DNA of 64,000 nucleotides from 79-D21 sp964521575 (lineage in GTDB: Bacteria; Synergistota; Synergistia; Synergistales; 79-D21), in assembly GCA_964521575.1 (NCBI GenBank), contig CAZFSR010000001.1:248001-312000 (forward strand), read 5' to 3'. Every line of letters starts with the position of its first letter. Within the stretch, counting starts at the first letter, position 1. Positions 1 through 8,748 of the stretch are shown in pieces. The notes under the pieces are model-generated. The model was not told the origin of the DNA and made no database searches. It saw nothing but the letters and a program-made list of their open reading frames with translations. The translations under genes were made by a program, and so were the position numbers.

Positions 1-243
1 CGTCCAGTCGCCCAGCACGCCGCCGGAGTAGACGTCGATCTGGATGCGGCCGCCGGTGCGGTCGAACACCTTCTTCGCGAAAGCTTTCGCTCGGATGTCG
101 AAATCGCTGTCCACCGGGTGGACCTGGGCCAGGCGCCACTTGAACTCGGGGGCCGCCTGCGCCGTGGAGTGGGTCGCGAAGGCGACGATGCCCATCGCAA
201 GGACCAGGGCGAGACTCAGGAAAACCAGTTTTTTCATCTTCAT
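1..243 (-). CDS. TRAP transporter substrate-binding protein DctP, N-terminal part (runs off the window)
   Basis: This is the periplasmic solute receptor of a tripartite ATP-independent (TRAP) carrier. Only about the first 80 residues are inside the window. A Lys-rich start (MKMKKLVF) is followed by a hydrophobic signal peptide ending near AFA. The mature start has the DctP pattern FKWRLAQVHPVDSDFD and later GGRIQIDVYSGG. The start is chosen at the second of two adjacent ATGs because it sits 5-6 bases after GGAGGG. It follows dctM on the same strand, giving operon order Q-M-P. The substrate is unknown. A second DctP lies at 48819-49829. Confidence 0.9.
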   Translation of the reverse strand, partial: MKMKKLVFLSLALVLAMGIVAFATHSTAQAAPEFKWRLAQVHPVDSDFDIRAKAFAKKVFDRTGGRIQIDVYSGGVLGDWT

Positions 244-391
244 CATTTCCCTCCATTCCAATTCGGTCTTGACATGCCAGTGTTGCCTTCTCTCGCTGCG
301 GCAGTGCCGGTTTCCGAAAACCCCTTCCGGGCGGAGATCCCCCCTTTTCGCGAACGAAATCCGCATCGTTTCGTGACTCCCTTTCTCCCTG

Positions 392-1693
392 CTACTTGAC
401 CCCCATCAGCAGTCTCGGCAACCACAAGGAAAGACCCGGTAGGTAGGTCGTCAGGATGATGATGGGGATATTGCCGAAGATCATGAAGATCAGCGCTGGC
501 TTGATGTACTGGTCGATGGGGACGTTCCCGATGCGCCCGCCCAGGTAGAGGATCGGGGCGGTCGGCGGGGTGACGTTGCCCAGGCCCAGGTTGGTGCCCA
601 GGATGGCGGCGAAGTGGATCGGGTGCACGCCGATCTGCAGCATCAGGGGCATCAAAAGCGGGGCCGAGAGCATCGTTCCGCTCAGGTCGTCCATGAGCAT
701 GCCGATGATGATGAGGAACACGTTCACCATGAGCAGGATGATGATCTTGTTGTTCGAGAAGCTCAGCAGGAAGGCCGCGATCTTCATCGGCACCTGCTGC
801 ATCGTGTAGAGGCGTCCCAGGATCGTGACGAAGAACAGCATCAGGACGATGACGCCGCTCGTCGTGGCCGCCGTGTAGAGCGACTTGCCCAGGATCCTGG
901 CGCTCAGTTCCCGGTGGATCATGAAGCCGACGAAGATCGAATAGGCCACCGCGACGGCCGCCGATTCCGTGGGGGTCGTGACGCCGCCGTAGATCCCGCC
1001 GAGGATCAGGACCGGCATGAGCAGGCTCCAGACGCCGCGCCTGAAGGCTTTCGCGACAAGCGCGTTGCGCTCCCTGGAAGGCAGCCGCGGATCCACCTGG
1101 ATCGACGGCATGTTCCGGCACATGAAGTAATTGATGATGCAGAACGCGGTCATCGTCAAAAGACCGGGGATGACGGTCGAAAGGAAACAGGCCGCCACGG
1201 ACTGCTGCGTGACCCAGGCGTAGAGGATCATGGGGACGCTGGGCGGGATCAGCTGGCCCAGGACCGCCGCGCAGCTGACCATGGCCGTGCTGTAGGAGCG
1301 GGGATACCCCAGCGTTTCCAGGCGCGGGATCATGATGCTCCCGATGCAGGCCACGGCGGAGGAGCAGGTGCCCGAGATGGCGCCGAAGATGGCGCAGGCG
1401 ACGATCGTGGCGGCCCCCATGCCGCCCCGGATGCGGCCCAGCATGGAGTTGGCGACGCCCACGAGCCTCTCGGCGATGCCCGCCGATCCCATGAGGGACC
1501 CCGCCATGATGAAGAACGGGATGGCCAGCAGGGTCAGGGAGTTGAGTCCCCGGAAACCGACGGTCATCAGGAAGGAAAAGTCCGGGAAGAAGATGATGCC
1601 CATGTAGAGGGCGGCCGCCATGAAGCAGAAGGGAACGGGGATGCCGAGGAGGATGGTGGAAACCAGGATGACCAGGTCGACGACGATATGCAT
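392..1693 (-). CDS. TRAP transporter large permease DctM
   Basis: This 433-residue integral membrane protein is the transport-catalysing subunit of a TRAP carrier, which uses an ion gradient to import carboxylates or amino-acid-like acids. It is hydrophobic over its whole length, with about a dozen membrane segments. DctM-type motifs are visible: a conserved GAISGTCSSAVACIGS loop, PRLETLGYPRS, IPPSVPMILYAW, and a C-terminal LGLGNVTPPTAP. The ATG directly abuts the dctQ stop (TAGATG), so translation is probably coupled. It closely resembles the DctM at 46057-47361. The length is normal for the family. The ligand cannot be read from the sequence. Confidence 0.93.
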   Translation of the reverse strand: MHIVVDLVILVSTILLGIPVPFCFMAAALYMGIIFFPDFSFLMTVGFRGLNSLTLLAIPFFIMAGSLMGSAGIAERLVGVANSMLGRIRGGMGAATIVACAIFGAISGTCSSAVACIGSIMIPRLETLGYPRSYSTAMVSCAAVLGQLIPPSVPMILYAWVTQQSVAACFLSTVIPGLLTMTAFCIINYFMCRNMPSIQVDPRLPSRERNALVAKAFRRGVWSLLMPVLILGGIYGGVTTPTESAAVAVAYSIFVGFMIHRELSARILGKSLYTAATTSGVIVLMLFFVTILGRLYTMQQVPMKIAAFLLSFSNNKIIILLMVNVFLIIIGMLMDDLSGTMLSAPLLMPLMLQIGVHPIHFAAILGTNLGLGNVTPPTAPILYLGGRIGNVPIDQYIKPALIFMIFGNIPIIILTTYLPGLSLWLPRLLMGVK

Positions 1694-2263
1694 CTACTCC
1701 GCCTCCTTCCTTTCGCTGGAAGCCGACAGGCAGGCGAAGCCGAAATCGTCGTCGGGAAGGGCGAAGGGCGGCTTGCCGAAGAACTGCCGGGTATTGTCCA
1801 GGAACTCCACGAGGAAGTAGAAGGCCATCAGGAAGGAGCTGACCACCAGGCTGAACTGGGCGTAGACCATCGGGATCATCAGGGCGGGGGACCGCTCCCA
1901 GCTCTTCATGGACCACTGGAAGTACCGCATCGCCCACTGGACCATGATGCAGGCCAAAACCGTGACGACCAGGTTGCCGAGGGCCTTGCTGAAGCTAAGG
2001 ACCTTCTGGTTCCGGATCATGGCGTTGAGGATGTCGGCCTTGATGTGGCTCCGCTCCCGGGAACCGTTGGCCGCCCCGATGAAGTACATCCAGAAGCCCA
2101 CCATGCAAGCCAGTTCCTCCACGCCCATGAGGGGCAGCTTGAAGAAGTAGCGGAGGGCCACCTGGATCAGGATGAGGGTGACGACGACAAGGGACGAGAA
2201 GATCATGATGCCGCGCTGGGCCTTCCCCAGCAGGATCCAGACGAACAGGAACGCGCGCTTCAT
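1694..2263 (-). CDS. TRAP transporter small permease DctQ
   Basis: This small membrane subunit (189 aa) pairs with DctM and the DctP receptor. Four hydrophobic segments are visible. The DctQ signature is present: RYFFKLPLMGVEELACMVGFW, shortened here as LMGVEELACM, followed by a conserved short polar loop. An upstream in-frame extension exists, but the start at MKRAFLFV is preferred because AAGGAGG lies about 7 bases upstream. It is the first gene of the operon behind the promoter at 2454-2482, with a leader of roughly 180 nt. Confidence 0.9.
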   Translation of the reverse strand: MKRAFLFVWILLGKAQRGIMIFSSLVVVTLILIQVALRYFFKLPLMGVEELACMVGFWMYFIGAANGSRERSHIKADILNAMIRNQKVLSFSKALGNLVVTVLACIMVQWAMRYFQWSMKSWERSPALMIPMVYAQFSLVVSSFLMAFYFLVEFLDNTRQFFGKPPFALPDDDFGFACLSASSERKEAE

Positions 2264-2618
2264 CCGTGTGCCTCCTTCAGGAATCTTGGACTGGACTTTC
2301 GGGACGTTTCGGCCGAACCGGCCCCTCCCATGCTTCCGCCTGCACAACTTCCCCTCGTTAAGCAGGGCGGCCCTTGCTTAACTTTTCAAGAAACCCTCTT
2401 GTGATATTTCAGGCAAATGTTGAAAAAACCTCATTTTTGGGGAAATTTGTCTGAATATAAGGTGTGCCCCCTGCCTTGTCAATTCCGGTTTAGCAAGGGA
2501 AATCGCAGAAACGGGGGTTTTCGGGAAAGGAAAGGTCCAACTCGAAACCGTATCTTCCGGTTTCATTAAATATGGGAGGAAAAGCCGAAAAGAATAATGT
2601 ATACGAGGCAGGGCCGCC
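2264..2618. other. Intergenic region, TRAP operon leader and promoter
   Basis: This 355-base stretch is more AT-rich than its surroundings. It holds the TRAP promoter and its long 5' leader. A 62-codon open frame on the minus strand (2378-2566) has no ribosome-binding site or recognisable product and is not called. No clear terminator for the HD-GYP gene was found here. Confidence 0.6.
2454..2482 (-). promoter_or_regulatory. Sigma-70-type promoter of the first TRAP operon
   Basis: On the minus strand a perfect -35 box TTGACA (2482-2477) is followed after 17 bases by TATATT (2459-2454), five of six matches to the -10 consensus. It points at dctQ, about 190 bases downstream. It is one of the best promoter matches in the window. 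Confidence 0.7.
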
Positions 2619-4019
2619 CTATTCCGGAAACGCGAACCCCCTTTCCTCGAAGAGGCGAAGGCAGGCCTTCACGGCTTTTTCATCCAGGGTCCTGCCGCTC
2701 CCCTCGCGGACGGCCGCCAGGGCCTCCTCCAGGGAACGGGCCGGGCGGTAAGGCCGGTGCGAGCAGACGGCCTCGACGATGTCGGCCACGGCGATGACCC
2801 GTGCCTCGGGAAGGATCTCGGTGCCCTTCAGGCCTCGCGGGTAACCGCTGCCGTCCAGGCGTTCGTGGTGCTGGTAGACGATCTCGGCCAGGGGCCAGGG
2901 GAGATGGATCTTGCTGAGGATGCGGTAGCCCGCCTCGGCATGCATCTGGACCAGGCGGAACTCGAAGGGGGAAAGCCTTCCCGGCCGGCTCAGCAGCTCG
3001 GCCGGAACCTCGATCTTGCCCAGGTCGTGGACGAGGGCCGCTTTTTCGACGCCGGAGACGAAGGCTCCAGGCATTCCCATTTCCCGGGCGATCGCCGCCG
3101 CGAGGGCGGCCACGCGCCGCTGGTGGCCGGACGTATACGGGTCCTTGACCTCGGAGGTGGAGGCGAGAGCCTCGACGGTCTGCTCCCAGGCCCGTTCCAT
3201 GGTCTCCAGGGCCTGCCGGAGCTGCTCCTGCGCCGCCTTCTCCCGGGACAGGTCGCGGTAGATGCAGTACACGCCGACCTGGCCGCCGTTCAGGGCCACC
3301 GGGACCCCCACGCCGCGGCAAGGGAACTCCGTGCCGTCCTTGCGCCGCCGGACCGACTCGAAATCGAGACGGATCCCCCTGCCCAGGCTGCCGGTGTAAC
3401 CCAGTCCCTCGGCCAGGAGGCGTTTCGGCACCACGAGCTCGTCGATCTGCCGGCCCTCGGCCTCGTCGGCCCCATAGCCGAAAAGCGCCGAGAAAGCCCG
3501 GTTCGTCCTCTGGATCTTCCCCTGGGCATCCGTCACCACCACGGCATCGGGAGAGTTTTCGAAAAGCCCGGCCAGGTACGTCCGTTCCTGCTCCAGGGCC
3601 TCTTCCATCCTTTTGCTCTCCGTGATGTCCTGGATGGAGCCGTAGACCCGAAGGGGCTTTCCTCTCCCGTCCCGCTCGATCCGGCCCCGGGCGACGACGT
3701 GAAGGCAGCCCTCCGCTCCCAGGACGCGGTACTCGGCCGTGTACCCGGAGGCACCCGAATCCAGGGCTTCCGCCCGAAGTCGGGCGACCCTGTCCCGGTC
3801 CTCCGGGTGGACGCGGGACATGAACTCGCCCATGGTGGTCATGTCCTCCGCCGGCAGACCCAGGACCTCCAGGATCGGCGAGGACAGGAAGAGGCTTCCC
3901 GTCTCCGGGTCCCAGCTCCAGCTCCCCATGCGCGCGATCTCCTGCGCCTCCAGCAGAAGCTCCTGGAGGTTGGCCGGCGTATGGGCAAGTCGGGAGTCCA
4001 TCCGGGTTGAAGCCGCCAT
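2619..4019 (-). CDS. PAS-PAS-HD-GYP domain protein (putative c-di-GMP phosphodiesterase)
   Basis: This 466-residue soluble signalling protein has two PAS sensor domains (about 20-135, with the PAC ending GSIQDITESKRMEEAL, and 145-265, beginning LFENSPDAVVVTD). A C-terminal HD-GYP domain follows (about 275-450). The HD pair is in VHDLGKIEVP and the GYP signature in HHERLDGSGYPRG, so the metal site looks intact. The family hydrolyses cyclic di-GMP. The start at MAASTR is uncertain: AAAGGAGG is 13 bases upstream, and a TTG 33 bases earlier is possible. A perfect -10 TATAAT sits at 4094-4089 without a good -35. A close relative lies at 19906-21843. Confidence 0.85.
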   Translation of the reverse strand: MAASTRMDSRLAHTPANLQELLLEAQEIARMGSWSWDPETGSLFLSSPILEVLGLPAEDMTTMGEFMSRVHPEDRDRVARLRAEALDSGASGYTAEYRVLGAEGCLHVVARGRIERDGRGKPLRVYGSIQDITESKRMEEALEQERTYLAGLFENSPDAVVVTDAQGKIQRTNRAFSALFGYGADEAEGRQIDELVVPKRLLAEGLGYTGSLGRGIRLDFESVRRRKDGTEFPCRGVGVPVALNGGQVGVYCIYRDLSREKAAQEQLRQALETMERAWEQTVEALASTSEVKDPYTSGHQRRVAALAAAIAREMGMPGAFVSGVEKAALVHDLGKIEVPAELLSRPGRLSPFEFRLVQMHAEAGYRILSKIHLPWPLAEIVYQHHERLDGSGYPRGLKGTEILPEARVIAVADIVEAVCSHRPYRPARSLEEALAAVREGSGRTLDEKAVKACLRLFEERGFAFPE

Positions 4020-4110
4020 GACAGGAGGGAAGCCTCCTTTGTTGTTTTTCAATAATTATTTCAATATTTTACTCATGATTCGTTAAGGATTATACCGTGA
4101 TTCCGGCACG

Positions 4111-4139
4111 AAAAAAAGGGGAAGCCCGCCGGCTTCCCC
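4111..4139 (-). terminator. Rho-independent terminator after the nitronate-monooxygenase-like gene
   Basis: On the minus strand GGGGAAGCC pairs with GGCTTCCCC across a four-base loop and is followed by seven T residues. It lies about 40 bases after the stop of the gene at 4178-5245. Confidence 0.85.
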
Positions 4140-4177
4140 CGTCTTCTTCGTCTTCCCCGCCGTTTCCCCTGCCGGGG

Positions 4178-5245
4178 CTAGGCGCCGAACAGTTCCCCCA
4201 TGATCCCGTCCACGGTCTCGATGCGGGTGCATTTCGTCACGTTGTCCCCGCAGAAGAAAAGGCCGTTCTCGTAGTCTCCCAGGTAGGCGTCCACGAGCGC
4301 CTGGGCGATGCAGAAGGCGCTGCGGTCGTTCCGGTAGGAGCAGTGGGAGAGGCAGTTGGCGATGCAGGGCTTGCTCGTCACGTCGCCCTGGAGGTACTTG
4401 GCCACGAAGGGGGTCTTCAGGGCCCGTCCCGGGATGCCCACCGGGCTCTTGATGATGACCACGTCTTCCGCTTTCGCGTCGATGTAGGCCTGTTTGAAGC
4501 GGTCGGAAGCGTCACCCTCCGCCGTGCAGGCGAAGCGGGTCCCCATCTGGACTCCTTTCGCCCCGTAGGCAAACGCCCTCTCCATGTCGGCCCGGTCCCA
4601 GATGCCCCCCGCGGCGATGACGGGAATGTCGAGGCCGGCCTCGTCCCTCAGGAACGCGTTCAGCTCCGGCACGACGACCTCCAGGGCCAGGGCCGGGTCG
4701 GTGACCTGCTCCAGCTTCGTGGCCCCCAGGTGCCCTCCCGCGTGCAGCGGCGTCTCGACCACCAGGCCGTCCGGCATGCGCCCGTACTGTTTTTCCCAAC
4801 GCCGGATGATCAGGCTGGCGGCCTTCGTGGAGCTGACGATGGGAACCAGCGCGACGTCCGGGAAATCGCGGGTGTATTCCGGAAGCTTCAGGGGCAGGCC
4901 CGCTCCCGAGATGATGAGGTCCGTGCCGCCCTCGCAGGCGGCCCGGATATGCATCTCGTAGTCGGTGAGGGCCACCATGGCGTTGACGGCCAGGACCCCT
5001 TCCGGGGCGGTGGCCCGGGCTTCGGCCAGGGCGTCCTTCAGGGCCAGGACGTTGGCGTCGAAGTAGTTCCTTCCCTTGTAGTGCGGCGAATCGACGGCCA
5101 GGCCGACCGTGGCGATGGTGCCCACCCCGCCGGCTCTCGCAACGGCCCCGGCGAGGCGGGGTCCCGAAATCTTGACCCCCATGCCCCCCTGGATTAGGGG
5201 GTAGCGGGGCTGGTGCCTTCCGATTTTCAGCGTCGGATAATCCAT
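4178..5245 (-). CDS. Nitronate monooxygenase / NAD(P)H-dependent flavin oxidoreductase family protein
   Basis: This 355-residue TIM-barrel FMN enzyme belongs to the 2-nitropropane dioxygenase/nitronate monooxygenase family. The N-terminal IQGGMGVKISGPRLAGAVA and a glycine-rich GGVGTIATVG are typical FMN-site segments. VIAAGGIWDRADMERAFAYG and KGVQMGTRFACT form the second half of the phosphate-binding barrel. The family active-site region appears as HAGGHLG. A C-terminal cysteine cluster (CIANCLSHC) is visible that many family members lack. The physiological substrate is unknown. It is followed by its own terminator. Confidence 0.85.
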   Translation of the reverse strand: MDYPTLKIGRHQPRYPLIQGGMGVKISGPRLAGAVARAGGVGTIATVGLAVDSPHYKGRNYFDANVLALKDALAEARATAPEGVLAVNAMVALTDYEMHIRAACEGGTDLIISGAGLPLKLPEYTRDFPDVALVPIVSSTKAASLIIRRWEKQYGRMPDGLVVETPLHAGGHLGATKLEQVTDPALALEVVVPELNAFLRDEAGLDIPVIAAGGIWDRADMERAFAYGAKGVQMGTRFACTAEGDASDRFKQAYIDAKAEDVVIIKSPVGIPGRALKTPFVAKYLQGDVTSKPCIANCLSHCSYRNDRSAFCIAQALVDAYLGDYENGLFFCGDNVTKCTRIETVDGIMGELFGA

Positions 5246-5316
5246 TCTTTCTTCTCCTATCAGCAGGCGTATTTAAAACCGATCTATTTTCTCACAACTT
5301 TCCTTCTTTTCAATCC

Positions 5317-5817
5317 TCAATCCCTTCCCCGGCTGAACCGCCGCCTGAAGGTCGCCATGAGACGGGCCAGGGCGGATTCCACGTCCGGCCTCCCGATTTT
5401 CCCCTCGATCCGGCCCCTGGCCTTTTCCACCTCCTGGGCGGTGGGCTCGAAGGGCGGGGGAGGGGTTCTTTTCGGAGGAGCGGAGCGGGGAAGGGGGATT
5501 CTCCGGACGACGGGCTTCACCCCTTCGAGCGGAAGTCCCCACCCCTTGCGGGCCTTCTCGGCGATGAGGTCCCTCCTCATCTGGATCTCGTGGGCCACCG
5601 CGGGGCTTTCGCAGGCCACCAGCAAAACCCGGTCCTCCACGGAGACGGGCCGGCTTCTCCTCGCCAGAACCTCCCCGACCGCCTTCTCCCAGTTCTTCGA
5701 GAGATCGGCCAGCTTCAGCTGGACCGTCGCCTGCGGGCTCAGGCCGCGTCCCAGGAAGACCCCGATGGGGCTCAGGTCCTTTGCCTGCCTCTTACCCGGC
5801 CTTGTTGCCGCGCTCAT
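5317..5817 (-). CDS. DUF721 / DciA-like protein
   Basis: This 166-residue protein has a DUF721-type domain at about 25-100: a basic N-terminus, then LSKNWEKAVGEVLARRSRPV and DRVLLVACESPAVAHEIQM. In several bacteria DciA-family proteins help load the replicative helicase, which fits its place behind dnaA-dnaN-recF. The C-terminal third is basic and proline-rich. It overlaps the 3' end of mnmG by 26 bases, so it is probably translationally coupled. The helicase role here is inferred from the family. Confidence 0.75.
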   Translation of the reverse strand: MSAATRPGKRQAKDLSPIGVFLGRGLSPQATVQLKLADLSKNWEKAVGEVLARRSRPVSVEDRVLLVACESPAVAHEIQMRRDLIAEKARKGWGLPLEGVKPVVRRIPLPRSAPPKRTPPPPFEPTAQEVEKARGRIEGKIGRPDVESALARLMATFRRRFSRGRD

Positions 5818-7672
5818 GGTGGGCCCTCAACGCCACCCAGAGGATCTGGACGTCCGCCGGAGTCACCCCGGAGATCCGCCCGGCCTGTCCCAGCGTCAGC
5901 GGCCGGGCCTCGGAAAGCTTGCCGCGGCTTTCTGCCGACAGGCCCGTGACGGCGCCGTAGTCGAAGTCCTCGGGGATCTTCACCTTTTCGGTTCGCTCGA
6001 GCCGCTCCACGGAGCGGTGTTCCCTTTCGATGTAGCCGGCGTACTTGACCTCCGTGACGAGGCTCGCCGCTTCTTCCGCCGGCAGGGGGGAAGGTTCTTC
6101 CAGCATCGACTGGAGGACCTCCCAGGTGACCTCCGGGCGCCTCAGCAGTTCCACCGCGGGAACGGGCACCTCCAGTGGAGCCGTCCCGGCCTTCTCGAGG
6201 AGGGTGTTGTTTTCCGGCGTCGGGAAGACCCTCGTTCCCTCCAGGCGGTCCTTCTCGGCGTCCAGGGCCTCCCACCGGGCCTCCAGGGCCTTCCACCGGT
6301 CGTCGCCGACGAGGCCGATCCTCCGGCCGACCGGGGAAAGGCGGCGGTCGGCGTTGTCGTGCCTCAGGATCAGGCGATGCTCGCAGCGGCTGGTGAACAT
6401 CCGGTACGGTTCCTGCGTCCCCTTGGTGACCAGGTCGTCCACCAGGACGCCCATGTAGGCTTCGCCCCTCCCCAAAACGACCGGCTCCAGGTTTTGGACC
6501 ACCCGGGCCGCGTTGATGCCCGCCAGCAGCCCCTGGGCCGCGGCTTCCTCGTACCCCGAGGTTCCGTTGATCTGCCCGGCGCAGAACAGGCCGCTGACAA
6601 GCCGCGTCTCCAGCCAGGGGTAGAGTTGGGTGGGGGGGAGAAAATCGTACTCGATGGCGTAGCCCGGGCGCAGGAAGCGCGCGTTTTCGCACCCCGGCAG
6701 GGACCGGACCATTTCCACCTGGACGTCGAAGGGCAGGCTGGTGGAGAAGTTCTGCATGTAGATCTCGGCCGTCTGTCCCCCGACGGGTTCCAGGAAGACG
6801 ATGTGGCTGTCACGGTCGGGGAAGCGGACCACCCGGTCCTCGATGGAGGGGCAGTACCGGGGCCCGACTCCCTCGATGACCCCCGTGAAGAGGGGACTGC
6901 GGTCCAGTGCGCCCCTGATGATGTCATGGGTCCTCGGCGTCGTGCGGGTTTGGTAGCAGGCGTGACCGGAATGGACGCGAGGCGTTCCCCAGTGGCTGAA
7001 GGCCAGGGGTTCGGCGGCGCTTTCCTGGGGTACCAGGGCCGCCCAGTTCACGGAAGCCGCGTGGATCCGGGGAGTCGTGCCCGTCTTGAGGCGCCCCACC
7101 TCGAATCCAGCCTGCCTCAGGCTTTCCGTCAGCTCCGAGGCGGGCATCTGCCCCAGCGGGCCGGACGGGAAATTGACGAGCCCCACGTGAACCCGGCCCC
7201 CCAGGTAGGTCCCGGTGGCCAGGATGACGGCAGGGGCCTCGAAGAAAAGCCCGAGGCGGGTTTTCACGCCCTGGACCCTCCCTTCCGAGACGACGATTTC
7301 CGTCACGATATCCTGGAAAAGGTCCAGGTTCTCCGTGTTCTCGACCGCGTTCAGGTAGGCAGCGTGGTAGGCCTTCATGTCGCACTGGGCCCGGAGAGTC
7401 CGGACGGCGGGCCCCTTGGAGGTGTTGAGCCAACGGATATGGAGGGTGGAGGCATCCGTCGCCCTGGCCTGTTCCCCACCGAGCGCGTCGATTTCGCGGA
7501 CCAGGTGCCCCTTGGCCGGGCCCCCGATGGACGGGTTGCAGGCCATGAGGGCCATGTTGTCGATGTAGAGGTTCAGCAGCAGGGTCGAGCACCCCATCCG
7601 CGCCGCCGCGAGGGCGGCTTCGCAGCCGGCATGCCCGGCACCCACCACGATGACTTCGTACCGTTCCTTCAT
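5792..7672 (-). CDS. mnmG: tRNA uridine-5-carboxymethylaminomethyl modification enzyme MnmG (GidA)
   Basis: This 626-residue FAD protein works with MnmE to install cmnm5U at wobble position 34 of certain tRNAs. The N-terminal FAD motif VVGAGHAGCEAALAAARMG is diagnostic, followed by NPSIGGPAKGHLVREIDALGG, GTYLGG, and the C-terminal helical domain with YAGYIERE. The start at MKERYEVIVVG is preferred over a longer upstream frame because the FAD motif begins a few residues later, as in homologues. It lies 14 bases after recF and overlaps the DUF721 gene. Placement next to the origin is common. Confidence 0.97.
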   Translation of the reverse strand: MKERYEVIVVGAGHAGCEAALAAARMGCSTLLLNLYIDNMALMACNPSIGGPAKGHLVREIDALGGEQARATDASTLHIRWLNTSKGPAVRTLRAQCDMKAYHAAYLNAVENTENLDLFQDIVTEIVVSEGRVQGVKTRLGLFFEAPAVILATGTYLGGRVHVGLVNFPSGPLGQMPASELTESLRQAGFEVGRLKTGTTPRIHAASVNWAALVPQESAAEPLAFSHWGTPRVHSGHACYQTRTTPRTHDIIRGALDRSPLFTGVIEGVGPRYCPSIEDRVVRFPDRDSHIVFLEPVGGQTAEIYMQNFSTSLPFDVQVEMVRSLPGCENARFLRPGYAIEYDFLPPTQLYPWLETRLVSGLFCAGQINGTSGYEEAAAQGLLAGINAARVVQNLEPVVLGRGEAYMGVLVDDLVTKGTQEPYRMFTSRCEHRLILRHDNADRRLSPVGRRIGLVGDDRWKALEARWEALDAEKDRLEGTRVFPTPENNTLLEKAGTAPLEVPVPAVELLRRPEVTWEVLQSMLEEPSPLPAEEAASLVTEVKYAGYIEREHRSVERLERTEKVKIPEDFDYGAVTGLSAESRGKLSEARPLTLGQAGRISGVTPADVQILWVALRAHHERGNKAG

Positions 7673-7686
7673 CCGGGACTTCCCCC

Positions 7687-8748
7687 TCAACCCATCCGCT
7701 CGACGGATCCCCCGCGGACGATCCAGGTCGCGCCCGGCCACCCGTCGAAAGAACTCTCGGCGGTGGCGGCGAAAACCTGCCACTTCCGGTCGGCCAGGGA
7801 TTCGACCAGCGTCGAGCGGCCTGCGTCGTCCAGCTCGGCGGCCACCTCGTCAAGAAGCAGGATCGGCCTTCTCCTCAATTTTCTCTCCACCACCCACCCG
7901 GCAGCCAGCATGAGCGCGACGGCGACCCTGCGGCGGTGTCCGCGGCTGAAAACCTGGACCGCGGCCTTCCCGCGCCCCTCGATGGCCAAATCGTCCCGGT
8001 GCGGCCCCACCAGGGGAAGCCCGATCCTTTCCTCCACCCTCGAATGGCGGGCAAGGGAGGCCCAGAAATCCTCCAGGCCGTCTTCCAGGCCGAGGCTGCC
8101 GCCGCGGCTGAAGGAGATTTCCAGCGGATCCGGAAGCAGCCCTTCCACCTCCGAGAGCCCCATCCTCAGGAGATCGACCGCACCCGCCCGTGACGCCCAG
8201 ATCCAGGAAGCCAGGGGCGCCAGGACCCGCGCCGTTGCGCTCGCTCCCCGGTTCTGCCGCAGGGCCGCCGCGCGCTGGCGGAGCGCCCTCCGGTACTCCA
8301 GGAGACGCAAGGCATAGAGCGGAAGGAGAAGGGCGCAAAGGCTGTCCATGAACCTCCTTCGGATGGCCGGTGCCCCCTCCACCAGGGAAAGGTCTTCCGG
8401 GGTGAAGGAAAGAGCGGGAACACGGCTTCTCACCGTTGAAGCCGCAACCGGGTGCCCGTCCTTTCGAAGGTCGATCCTCCTGCCCACCAGCGCCCCGATC
8501 TCCAGGGTCTCCTCGCCCTCGAAACCGGCCTTCAGGGCCGATTTCCCCGAGGCGCCTCCCCACCGGGGGATATCCGCCGCGGACCTTCCCCTGAACGGCC
8601 CCCATCCCGAAACCAGGCGCAGGGCCTCCAGGACGTTCGTCTTGCCGGCCCCGTTTTCTCCCCTCAACAGATTAAGCCCCAGGGCCCATTCCAGGCACTG
8701 GGGCTTCAGATTGCGGTAATCGACGGCCTGGATCCGGCTACAGCGCAT
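7687..8748 (-). CDS. recF: DNA replication and repair protein RecF
   Basis: RecF is an SMC-like ATPase that loads RecA at gapped DNA with RecO and RecR. This 353-residue copy shows Walker A in RGENGAGKTNVLEAL (about residues 29-43), Walker B in PILLLDEVAAELD, and the family phrase LVGPHRDDLAI. Its start overlaps the end of dnaN by 11 bases, indicating coupled translation. The length is normal for the family. Confidence 0.97.
   Translation of the reverse strand: MRCSRIQAVDYRNLKPQCLEWALGLNLLRGENGAGKTNVLEALRLVSGWGPFRGRSAADIPRWGGASGKSALKAGFEGEETLEIGALVGRRIDLRKDGHPVAASTVRSRVPALSFTPEDLSLVEGAPAIRRRFMDSLCALLLPLYALRLLEYRRALRQRAAALRQNRGASATARVLAPLASWIWASRAGAVDLLRMGLSEVEGLLPDPLEISFSRGGSLGLEDGLEDFWASLARHSRVEERIGLPLVGPHRDDLAIEGRGKAAVQVFSRGHRRRVAVALMLAAGWVVERKLRRRPILLLDEVAAELDDAGRSTLVESLADRKWQVFAATAESSFDGWPGATWIVRGGSVERMG

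Noticed and set aside
243..1937. 564-codon open frame antisense to the DctM/DctQ genes
   Set aside because: It lies in a shadow frame of real genes in GC-rich DNA; the protein is Pro/Arg/His-rich without domains or SD.
2378..2566. 62-codon frame upstream of the TRAP operon
   Set aside because: No SD or family resemblance, and it overlaps the operon promoter and leader.
5213..8317. 1034-codon open frame opposite DUF721, mnmG and recF
   Set aside because: GC-rich antisense shadow; the translated sequence is low-complexity Arg/Pro/Gly and the true genes are on the other strand.
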